A DNA stretch of 26,153 nt, taken from NCBI GenBank assembly GCA_900542625.1, contig UQOH01000022.1:1-26153 (forward strand), in the 5' to 3' direction. The notes under the pieces were generated by a model. That model did not search any database, had not been told where the DNA came from, and saw only the letters and a list, made by a program, of their open reading frames with translations. Of the stretch, positions 1-5,996 are shown in pieces (the first letter of the stretch is position 1; each line of letters opens with the position of its first letter). Origin of the DNA: an uncultured Fusobacterium sp. Lineage in GTDB: Bacteria; Fusobacteriota; Fusobacteriia; Fusobacteriales; Fusobacteriaceae. A program made the position numbers and the translations under genes.

Positions 1-449
1 CGTTTCCTGCTATTTCAATTTTATTATCAAATCTTCCAAAGGAGGTTTCAAACTGTAAAAGATAATCTGCCAGATTCTTTATATCTTTTTTTATTGTGGT
101 TCTGCTAACTTTTAAAAAATCTTCAATATCTTTTATTGTTGTATTCTCTTCAAAAAGATATTTGAATAAAATATAATCTTCTCTCTCTTCCTGAGAAAAC
201 ACATAAGTACTCATATCCAGACTTTCTATAAATTTGTCTAAATCATTCCTGCTTATATTCAGTTCAAGATTTCCTTTTCTTATTTCAATTTCCTGCAGTT
301 TCTTTTTTTTCAGATAAAAGTTAATGTTATCAACACTGTATCTTATATTTCTTTCACTTACCTCATATTTCTCTGCAAAATATTTTATAGGAAGAACAGC
401 AGTGCTCACTTCTTCCAGCAAATGTATATCTTTTATATTTAGTCCCATA
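1..449 (-). CDS. PRD/BglG-type transcriptional regulator, N-terminal part (cut by window edge)
   Basis: Reading from the ATG at 449 gives 149 open codons running off the left edge, so only the N-terminal part is visible. Two helix-turn-helix segments can be seen. The first includes the stretch AEKYEVSERNIRYSVDNINF (about residues 24-43). The second includes IKDIEDFLKVSRTTIKKDIK (about residues 104-123). This tandem arrangement is typical of BglG/LicR/MtlR-type regulators with PTS regulation domains, which control sugar transport genes and are modulated by phosphorylation. The PRD and PTS-like domains would lie outside the window, so the class is inferred from the N-terminus. An SD site (AGGAG) lies 9 bases before the ATG. 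No clear promoter was found between it and the upstream lipoprotein gene; a hairpin terminator separates them. Confidence 0.75.
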
Positions 450-470
450 GTGTATTCTCCTAAACAAAAA

Positions 471-497
471 AAGACTGCATAAAGCAGTCCCTTTTTT
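471..497 (-). terminator. Intrinsic terminator after the DUF1266 lipoprotein gene
   Basis: A GACTGC/GCAGTC stem with a 5-base loop is followed on the minus strand by a T run. It lies just past the stop codon of the lipoprotein gene. The plus-strand reading also has a T run after the stem, so it may work in both directions. Confidence 0.7.
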
Positions 498-508
498 AAC
501 AATAAAAA

Positions 509-1231
509 TTACCAAGATTTTTTAAGTTCCATTTTCCAGTCAAGCTTATAAGGGCTGTTGCTCATAGCTTTAATTTTTTTATAAGTTTCTGCTCTGTTAT
601 AGCTGCTTGAACCTTTTTGTTCTATGTCATCATCATTCCAGTATTGATATCCATAAAGATAACTCTGAACAAAGTCGTCCCACGAACTGAAAGTTTTTTG
701 TATCTGTCTTGATACAGCAAGAGATTTATCCATAGTTTCTTCATATGTGTAATAATCAGCCAGATAATAATACCCCAGCAGCTGAACAGCACGGGAATAA
801 TCCCAGCCTGTTACAGCATCCTCTCCATATTTTTCATATGCATTAAATAATAAAGTATAGTAAACTTTATCCTCTTTGGATAATTTTTCCAGATTTTCAT
901 TTAATTCTTCACGGCTTAAATTCTGAAGTTCATTTGCATAATATGCCTGAAGAAAATCTTTTCTGTGCCCTTCGTTCATAAGCCATTCAACAGCATTATC
1001 TGCTTCTTCACGGTTTGTTATTCCCCACCATTCTTTAAGCATATCTTTTACAGACTGAACTGTTTCAGGAGTTTTTTTAAATCCTCCTATTTCATTTATA
1101 TCCCCGTTATTTATAACAGTAAAAACAGCATAAGTTCCATTAATCCATTTGACAGTATCATCAATCTTTTCTTTTTTTCCACACCCGGCAAAAACCAGAA
1201 GAGTTAATAGTAATGCTATAATTTTTTTCAT
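509..1231 (-). CDS. DUF1266 domain lipoprotein
   Basis: The 240-residue product begins with a short hydrophobic signal and a lipobox (VFAGC, Cys17), so it should be a lipid-anchored envelope protein. The body matches the DUF1266 pattern from memory: WWGI near residue 69, then GWDYSRAVQLLGYYYLAD near residues 142-159, then TFSSWDDFVQSYLYGYQYW near residues 180-198. DUF1266 proteins (such as E. coli YbeR and YbeU) have no established function, and those are not lipoproteins, so nothing is proposed beyond envelope location. It has its own promoter (TTGCTT-17-TACAAT) and an SD site (CAGGAG) about 9 bases before the ATG, and is closed by a terminator. It appears to be a single-gene unit downstream of the NSS transporter. 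Confidence 0.8.
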   Translation of the reverse strand: MKKIIALLLTLLVFAGCGKKEKIDDTVKWINGTYAVFTVINNGDINEIGGFKKTPETVQSVKDMLKEWWGITNREEADNAVEWLMNEGHRKDFLQAYYANELQNLSREELNENLEKLSKEDKVYYTLLFNAYEKYGEDAVTGWDYSRAVQLLGYYYLADYYTYEETMDKSLAVSRQIQKTFSSWDDFVQSYLYGYQYWNDDDIEQKGSSSYNRAETYKKIKAMSNSPYKLDWKMELKKSW

Positions 1232-1270
1232 AGTACCAACTCCTGAGCATTCAAAATATTTAATACTTAA

Positions 1271-1299
1271 ATTGTAGCAGAATAATTATTGAAAAGCAA
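1271..1299 (-). promoter_or_regulatory. Promoter of the DUF1266 lipoprotein gene
   Basis: On the minus strand TTGCTT and TACAAT are separated by 17 bases, ending about 40 bases before the start codon. Confidence 0.6.
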
Positions 1300-1318
1300 T
1301 AAAATCAATTGTTTTTAA

Positions 1319-2632
1319 TTATCCGATACTTCCATATACTAATCCAAGTATTAAAATTATAATAACTCCTGGAGTAAAAATATATTTTCCTGTGTTGATA
1401 ATAAAACTTCCCAGATTATATGATGAACCTGTATTGATTTCAAAAACAGTTTTTTTATTGTCTATACCAAAGAAATAGAATCCTAATATAAGAACAGCTC
1501 CCAGAGGAATCATAAATACAGACATAAAATCTGCAAATTTTCCAAAAAGATTCATATTTACATCAAGAGGAAGCCCTGCTGCAAACAATAAACCTCCAAT
1601 GATAAAGCTTGATTTCTTTCTTGAAATACCAAACTTTTCCATAGCTGCCTCAACAGGAACTTCAAGCTGATTTACAGCAGAAGATACAGCTGCAAAAATT
1701 ATGCTCAGGAAAAATATTATCCCAAGAATTTTTCCTCCCGGAATCTGTGCAAACACAGCAGGAATTGTTATAAATAAAAGGCTTGGTCCTGCTGACGGAC
1801 TGAATCCAAAAGCAAAAGCAGCTGGAATTATAATAAATCCTGCAAGAAGAGCTGCACATGTGTCTAAAATACATGTATGAAAAACACTGGCAGGGATATC
1901 AATATCTTTATCAAGATAACTTCCATAAACAAGAAGAGCAGATCCGCTCAGACCTACAGTGAAAAATGCCTGTCCAAGTGCCATAATCCATGTTATAGGT
2001 TTTGCAAGAAGCTCCCATCTTGGAATCATAAGGTATTTTACTCCCTCCATTGCCCCTGGCAGTGAAAGAGATTTAAATACAAGCCCTATGAATATAAGGA
2101 ACATAAGAGGCATTATTATTTTATTCATTTTTTCAATTCCTTTTACTACTCCTAGGGATATTACAGCAACAGAAAAAAATGCTGCAATAAAATGCCATGG
2201 GATTGAGCTGGTGTTTCCTACAAAGCTGCTGAAATACTGCTCGTAATTAAGGCTTTTCATATCAACTGTAAGATATAAAAAGAAATATTTTATTATCCAT
2301 CCGAAAACAACTACATAAAACACAAAAATACCTGAAACTGATATTACAGGAATAAAAGGAATATAATTTCCAAATGGGATTTTTTTCTCTTTCATAAGTT
2401 CTGTAACTCCCATTACTCCTTTTTTCATCATTCTTCCAAATGATATTTCTGAAACAAGTCCCACAAAAGAAAATAAAACAATAAATAAAAAGTAAGGAAT
2501 CAAAAATGCTGCTCCTCCAAATGTTCCAAGTTTCCAAGAGAAAAGCCATATATTTCCAAGCCCTATAGCTGCTCCTACACATGATAAAATGAAACCTATT
2601 CTGTTGCTGAACTTTTCTCTTTTTTCTTTCAA
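1319..2632 (-). CDS. Sodium-dependent transporter, NSS/SNF family (probable tryptophan transporter)
   Basis: This is a secondary transporter of the neurotransmitter:sodium symporter fold (LeuT, TnaT, MhsT relatives), 437 residues with about 11-12 membrane segments. The hallmark first segment is present: NRIGFILSCVGAAIGLGNIW (residues 10-29), followed by the GGAAFLIPY motif. The usual Arg after NIW is Leu here (NIWLFSWK), a departure from the LeuT type. The start was chosen at TTG 2632 because a strong GGAGG lies 8 bases upstream (2641-2645). An upstream GTG at 2662 would add ten residues but lies inside the terminator hairpin. Tryptophan as substrate is inferred from the upstream leader peptide with two adjacent Trp codons; TnaT is a known tryptophan carrier in this family. 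Confidence 0.88.
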   Translation of the reverse strand: MKEKREKFSNRIGFILSCVGAAIGLGNIWLFSWKLGTFGGAAFLIPYFLFIVLFSFVGLVSEISFGRMMKKGVMGVTELMKEKKIPFGNYIPFIPVISVSGIFVFYVVVFGWIIKYFFLYLTVDMKSLNYEQYFSSFVGNTSSIPWHFIAAFFSVAVISLGVVKGIEKMNKIIMPLMFLIFIGLVFKSLSLPGAMEGVKYLMIPRWELLAKPITWIMALGQAFFTVGLSGSALLVYGSYLDKDIDIPASVFHTCILDTCAALLAGFIIIPAAFAFGFSPSAGPSLLFITIPAVFAQIPGGKILGIIFFLSIIFAAVSSAVNQLEVPVEAAMEKFGISRKKSSFIIGGLLFAAGLPLDVNMNLFGKFADFMSVFMIPLGAVLILGFYFFGIDNKKTVFEINTGSSYNLGSFIINTGKYIFTPGVIIILILGLVYGSIG

Positions 2633-2645
2633 TTTACGCACCTCC

Positions 2646-2680
2646 AAAATTAAAAAATCCACAGAACGTATCTGTGGATT
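2646..2680 (-). terminator. Attenuator terminator in the NSS transporter leader
   Basis: A perfect 10-bp inverted repeat (AATCCACAGA / TCTGTGGATT, loop of 5) is followed on the minus strand by TTTTTTAATTTT. It ends immediately before the transporter's SD site, so it would stop transcription ahead of the gene rather than after one. Confidence 0.8.
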
Positions 2681-2796
2681 ATAAACATATATTTATAAAT
2701 CTCTCTGCTTTCTTAGATACATTTCTCACTAAAATTTATTCTTAAACACAAAATGAGTCTGTATCATCATTTTTATCTGATAAGTACAAACTTTGT

Positions 2797-2865
2797 CTAA
2801 GAACACCACCAGTGACCTAAAAAGCTAAGAGCTGTATTATTTACTAGATTATTTAATTTTTTCAT
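2797..2865 (-). CDS. Leader peptide with tandem Trp codons (attenuation)
   Basis: This 22-codon ORF has a strong SD site (AGGAGGTG, 2874-2881) about 8-10 bases before the ATG. The peptide ends NTALSFLGHWWCS, with UGG UGG four and three codons before the UAG stop. Position (about 30 bases into the predicted transcript), good SD, tandem Trp codons near the end and a downstream terminator hairpin before the transporter are the classic arrangement of amino-acid attenuation, as in trpL. It resembles the starvation-sensing type more than TnaC, which carries a single critical Trp and no tandem pair. The peptide probably has no function other than its translation. No homologue is recognised. Confidence 0.78.
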   Translation of the reverse strand: MKKLNNLVNNTALSFLGHWWCS

Positions 2866-2901
2866 AAATGATACACCTCCTGAGAAATTTTACTTACAAT
2901 C

Positions 2902-2930
2902 AGTTTATCATTGATTAAAAAAAAATACAA
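2902..2930 (-). promoter_or_regulatory. Promoter for the NSS transporter leader
   Basis: On the minus strand TTGTAT and TAAACT are separated by 17 bases. The predicted start near 2895 puts the leader ORF about 30 bases downstream. Confidence 0.5.
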
Positions 2931-2946
2931 GATATTTTAAATTATT

Positions 2947-2975
2947 TTGAAAATTTGAAAAGCATATGTTATAAT
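2947..2975 (+). promoter_or_regulatory. Promoter for the fluoride riboswitch-antiporter transcript
   Basis: TTGAAA and a consensus TATAAT are separated by 17 bases. Transcription would start near 2982, just before the riboswitch aptamer. Confidence 0.75.
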
Positions 2976-2989
2976 AATTTAAAATAATA

Positions 2990-3092
2990 CGGGAGATGAG
3001 GCTCTCCATGAAACTTAAAAAGTTTCAGAATGCTTTGTAAAAAGATGACAGCTTCTGCATGTATTTTTATATTTGCAGAAGCTTTTTTAAAA
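2990..3092 (+). promoter_or_regulatory. Fluoride riboswitch (crcB motif) with terminator platform
   Basis: The 5' part, GGAGATGAGGCTCTCC (2992-3007), has the same layout as the known fluoride aptamer stem-loop: GGAG/CTCC around the loop ATGAGGCT. It is followed by the AAAC element (3011-3014) and by GATGACAGCTTCTGC (3044-3058). GAGGCT in the loop can pair with AGCTTC (3050-3055), which is the expected pseudoknot. The same AGCTTC is part of the 5' arm of a terminator (GCTTCTGCA 3051-3059 / TGCAGAAGC 3074-3082, then six T). Fluoride binding should hold the pseudoknot and prevent termination, switching the gene on. The aptamer insert between 3015 and 3043 is longer than in the Thermotoga example and its exact fold is uncertain. 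Confidence 0.82.
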
Positions 3093-3110
3093 TTTTAGGG
3101 AGGGATTGTT

Positions 3111-4319
3111 ATGCTTTTTAGTTTTGCTGTTTTTATTTTTGTTGCTATGATACTGTCCAAATGCTTTGAAAAACTTCATATGCCGCCCCTTTTAGGAATG
3201 TTGTTTTCAGGTATTCTTCTGGGACAGTATTCAAAAGATTATTTTATAAATGAAAAAGGACTGACTTTTTTAAGCAGTTTCTTTATATCTGATAAAATTT
3301 TAGATGTTTCATCAGAGCTGAGAACTCTGGGACTTATCATTATTCTTATAAGAGCAGGGCTTGGAATTGATAAGGAAGTTCTTGCAAAAATAGGAAAAAC
3401 AGCAGTAAAAATGGCATCTCTTCCATGCCTTTTTGAAGGATTTACTGTAATGTTTGCTGCTCACTATATACTTGGATATTCTTTCCCTATTGCAGGGTGT
3501 CTTGGATTTATCCTTGCTGCAGTTTCTCCTGCAGTAGTTGTTCCTGAAATGCTTTCTTTAAAAGAGAAAGGTCTTGGAAAAGAGAAGGAGATACCTACTA
3601 TAATTCTTGCAGGTGCATCTATTGATGATGTTTTTGCTATAACATTGTTTACAGCATTTTTGGGAATGGCAATGGGACAAGGTGTTAATATTGTTTCAGA
3701 AATAGGAAAAATACCTCTAAGCATTTTAACAGGATTAGGACTTGGACTTCTTGTGGGATATATTCTGGTAAAAGTATTTACAATGTTTCACATGAGAGAT
3801 ACAAGAAAAGCTATTGTTTTCTTAATGGCAGCTGTAATGTTTCATCATATAGAAGAGCTTAAAATATTCCCGATAGCAAGTCTTTTGGGAATAATGGCTA
3901 TTGGTTTTATGATTTTGGCAAAAGACGGAGGGCTTGCTAAAAGACTGGCATTAAAATTTAATAAAATCTGGGTGTTTGGAGAGATACTGCTTTTTGTTTT
4001 AATCGGAGCAGCTGTAAATATAAGAGTAATTTTTGAGTCTGGGCATATGGGAGTTCTTATTGTTATCATAGGGCTTATAGGAAGATTTATCGGAGTTACA
4101 ACAGCTCTTTACAACTCAAACCTTAACACAAAAGAAAAACTTTTCTGTGGAATTTCATATATTCCAAAAGCTACTGTACAGGCTGCAACAGCAGGTATTC
4201 CTCTTGCAATGGGTGTTCCTCACGGAGATACAATTCTTGCAATAGGTGTTCTGGCTATAATAATCACTGTTCCTGTGGGAGTAACAGGAATAAGACTGGG
4301 AAGAGATACTCTTCTTTAA
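3111..4319 (+). CDS. Cation:proton antiporter (CPA family), fluoride-regulated
   Basis: The 402-residue protein is almost entirely hydrophobic, with roughly 11-12 membrane helices. It opens with a CPA-type first helix and PPLLGMLFSGILLG (about residues 25-38). The core shows SPAVVVPE (about 139-146) and ASIDDVFAI (about 169-177), the Asp pair D172/D173 being the expected ion-binding position of CPA1/CPA2 exchangers. It should swap protons for Na+ or K+ across the inner membrane. An SD site (AGGGAGGG) precedes the ATG. It is alone under a fluoride riboswitch; such antiporters are a known class of fluoride riboswitch target besides CrcB/Fluc and CLC-F. The likely role is ion or pH relief during fluoride stress, but the ion and any direct fluoride transport cannot be read from sequence. 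Confidence 0.88.
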   Translation: MLFSFAVFIFVAMILSKCFEKLHMPPLLGMLFSGILLGQYSKDYFINEKGLTFLSSFFISDKILDVSSELRTLGLIIILIRAGLGIDKEVLAKIGKTAVKMASLPCLFEGFTVMFAAHYILGYSFPIAGCLGFILAAVSPAVVVPEMLSLKEKGLGKEKEIPTIILAGASIDDVFAITLFTAFLGMAMGQGVNIVSEIGKIPLSILTGLGLGLLVGYILVKVFTMFHMRDTRKAIVFLMAAVMFHHIEELKIFPIASLLGIMAIGFMILAKDGGLAKRLALKFNKIWVFGEILLFVLIGAAVNIRVIFESGHMGVLIVIIGLIGRFIGVTTALYNSNLNTKEKLFCGISYIPKATVQAATAGIPLAMGVPHGDTILAIGVLAIIITVPVGVTGIRLGRDTLL

Positions 4320-4340
4320 ATCAAAGCTGTTTTATAGTTT

Positions 4341-4383
4341 TGTAACATATGTTACAGATATTTCCATATGACTATGTTAGAAT
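4341..4383 (+). promoter_or_regulatory. CRP/FNR-like operator and promoter of the cupin gene
   Basis: TGTAACATATGTTACA (4341-4356) is a perfect 16-bp palindrome. An extended -10 (TGTTAGAAT, hexamer 4378-4383) follows, without a good -35. The predicted start near 4390 puts the palindrome centre at about -41.5, the class II activator position of CRP/FNR proteins. The half-site arrangement GTAAC-N4-GTTAC recalls sites proposed for HcpR-type nitrosative stress regulators, but this is from memory and untested. Confidence 0.55.
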
Positions 4384-4432
4384 TTTGTTATAAAGAAAAG
4401 CAAATTTATAATAATTTCAGGAGGACGGTTTT

Positions 4433-4765
4433 ATGGAAGGAAAAATGAAAAATATTAAAAAGGCTGAAGTAATCACACTGAAAAATGAAATTAATTATCA
4501 GGAAGGGCAGATCGTAAGCAAAACATTAGTTCAGAATCAAAATGTAAGCATGACTTTATTTGCTTTTGAAAAAAATGAAGAGATAAGTACACATGAAACA
4601 GATGGAGATGCTTTTGTAACTGTCCTTGAAGGAACAGGAAAATTTACAATCGGCGGAAAAGAATATCTTTTAAACGAAGGTGAAAGCGTTGTAATGCCTA
4701 TGAAAGTTCCTCATGCAGTATACGGGGAAGAACGTTTTAAAATGCTCCTTACAATAATATTTTAA
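4433..4765 (+). CDS. Small single-domain cupin protein
   Basis: This 110-residue protein is a single cupin beta-barrel. The first cupin motif is around ISTHETDGDAFVTVLEGTGK (residues 51-70). The second is around GESVVMPMKVPHAVYGEE, with His94. Only one His (H54) is present where classical metal cupins have HxH, so metal binding may be incomplete or use other ligands. The residues around it (HETDGDAFVTVLEG) resemble small cupins of unknown function in the COG1917 group. The ATG at 4433 was chosen because AGGAGG lies about 8 bases upstream; an in-frame ATG at 4445 is less well placed. It is monocistronic, between a CRP/FNR-like promoter and a long hairpin terminator. Substrate and reaction are unknown. 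Confidence 0.8.
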   Translation: MEGKMKNIKKAEVITLKNEINYQEGQIVSKTLVQNQNVSMTLFAFEKNEEISTHETDGDAFVTVLEGTGKFTIGGKEYLLNEGESVVMPMKVPHAVYGEERFKMLLTIIF

Positions 4766-4791
4766 AATTATAAACCTTAATAATAGTTAGT

Positions 4792-4849
4792 AAAATAAGA
4801 ATAAAATTTTCGATATTTTTTCAGAGAAAATTTTATTCTTATTTTTTTA
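4792..4849 (+). terminator. Long hairpin terminator after the cupin gene (repeat copy A)
   Basis: A perfect 20-bp inverted repeat (arms 4792-4811 and 4826-4845) surrounds a 14-base loop and runs into a T tract. Inner arms AAGAATAAAATTTTC / GAAAATTTTATTCTT and most of the loop recur at 9650-9695, so it is also a member of a repeat family. Confidence 0.7.
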
Positions 4850-4871
4850 TTTATAATTTTTTTATTTTATA

Positions 4872-4900
4872 TTGACATAAAAATTTTTTTAATTTATAAT
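4872..4900 (+). promoter_or_regulatory. Consensus promoter of the ROK regulator operon
   Basis: TTGACA and TATAAT are both exact consensus hexamers, separated by 17 bases. Transcription would start near 4907, about 55 bases before the ROK start codon. Confidence 0.8.
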
Positions 4901-4961
4901 TTTGATACTTATTAAATACCTTTTAAAAAGTTTTAAAATATTTAAAAAGGAGAAAATTTTT

Positions 4962-5981
4962 ATGGGAAAAATAAATGGAAATTCTCTTCTCATGAAAGAA
5001 GTAAACACAAATATTGTGAGAAATGCTCTAAGAGAAGAGAGAGCTGCAACAAAACAAAAACTTTCTGAAAAAACAGGATTAAGCATTGTTACTGTGGGCT
5101 CTATTTTAAATCAGCTTTTAGAAAATAATGAAATTTATGAAGACAAGCTTATACCGTCAAATGGAGGGAGACCTGCTCACAGATTCTGTTATAACAAAGA
5201 TTTTTCAAAAATTCTTACTGTCTGCGCTTATGAATTTAAGGGAGCAGATACAGCCTCTTTTTGTATAAGAAATCTTTTTGGAGAGATTATAGAAAAAAAA
5301 GAAGAGATTTTGAAGAATCCAGATATAAAAACTTTTGAAGATATAACAGACAAGTTTATAAAAAAATACTCTGATATAAAAGCAATAGGTTTCAGTATGC
5401 CGGGAGAAGAAAATAATGGAAAAATAATTCTCCACGATTATGAAAAGCTGAATAACCTTAGATTTACAGAACATTTTGAAAAACTTTATAATATCCCAGT
5501 TATATTTGAAAATGATGTAAATGCTGCTGTTGCAGGGTACTGCAAAAATTCAGGCAAGAAAAGTCTCTCTTCTGTTATCTATATTTATTTTCCAAAAAAA
5601 TATCCGCCTGGAGCTGGAATTTATCTGGACAACAGGTTATATAAAGGATTTAATGGAACAGCCGGAGAGATAAAATATATTCCTATTGGTGTAGACTGGA
5701 ATAATATGGATTATTCTTTAAATGAAAATATTATAAATTCAGCAGGAAAACTTCTTACAGCTGTATCTGCAATGTTTAATCCGCAGGAAATTATTATCTG
5801 CGGAGATTTCTTTACAGAAAAGATTTTAAAAGAGATAAAAAAAATATGCAGAAACTCCTTAAAAGAGGTTTTTGTCCCCGAAATATCTCTTTCAAAAAAT
5901 TTTATATATGATTTTGAAAAAGGAATTACAGAACTTACTTTAGATTTATTAATACCAAAATTATCATTACAGGATAAATAA
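4962..5981 (+). CDS. ROK-family transcriptional regulator
   Basis: The 339-residue protein has an N-terminal winged helix-turn-helix (about residues 10-65, including ATKQKLSEKTGLSIVTVGSI), the NGGRPA linker typical of NagC/XylR-type ROK proteins, and a C-terminal sugar-kinase-like sensor domain with FENDVNAAVAGY and FNGTAGEIKY. The Cys-rich zinc motif (CGxxGC) of many ROK proteins is missing. The start at ATG 4962 has AAGGAG 9 bases upstream; an earlier in-frame ATG at 4902 has no SD. It should be a DNA-binding regulator responding to a sugar or phosphosugar. It lies 15 bases before the acetyltransferase-PHP gene and shares a strong promoter with it, so it probably controls this operon, itself included. 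The effector is not known. Confidence 0.85.
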   Translation: MGKINGNSLLMKEVNTNIVRNALREERAATKQKLSEKTGLSIVTVGSILNQLLENNEIYEDKLIPSNGGRPAHRFCYNKDFSKILTVCAYEFKGADTASFCIRNLFGEIIEKKEEILKNPDIKTFEDITDKFIKKYSDIKAIGFSMPGEENNGKIILHDYEKLNNLRFTEHFEKLYNIPVIFENDVNAAVAGYCKNSGKKSLSSVIYIYFPKKYPPGAGIYLDNRLYKGFNGTAGEIKYIPIGVDWNNMDYSLNENIINSAGKLLTAVSAMFNPQEIIICGDFFTEKILKEIKKICRNSLKEVFVPEISLSKNFIYDFEKGITELTLDLLIPKLSLQDK

Positions 5982-5996
5982 AAAGAGGGATTTAAA

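Noticed and set aside
965..1207. Plus-strand 80-codon ORF opposite the DUF1266 gene
   Set aside because: It has no ribosome site, odd composition, and lies wholly antisense to a gene with a clear domain match.
2797..2865. TnaC-type tryptophan-inducible arrest peptide
   Set aside because: TnaC depends on one Trp, an Asp and a final Pro at set spacing. Here there are two adjacent Trp, no Pro and no tnaA downstream, so starvation-type attenuation fits better.
2990..3092. Possible T-box or amino-acid leader before the antiporter
   Set aside because: No T-box signature or leader ORF was found, and the fluoride aptamer elements and pseudoknot explain the region.
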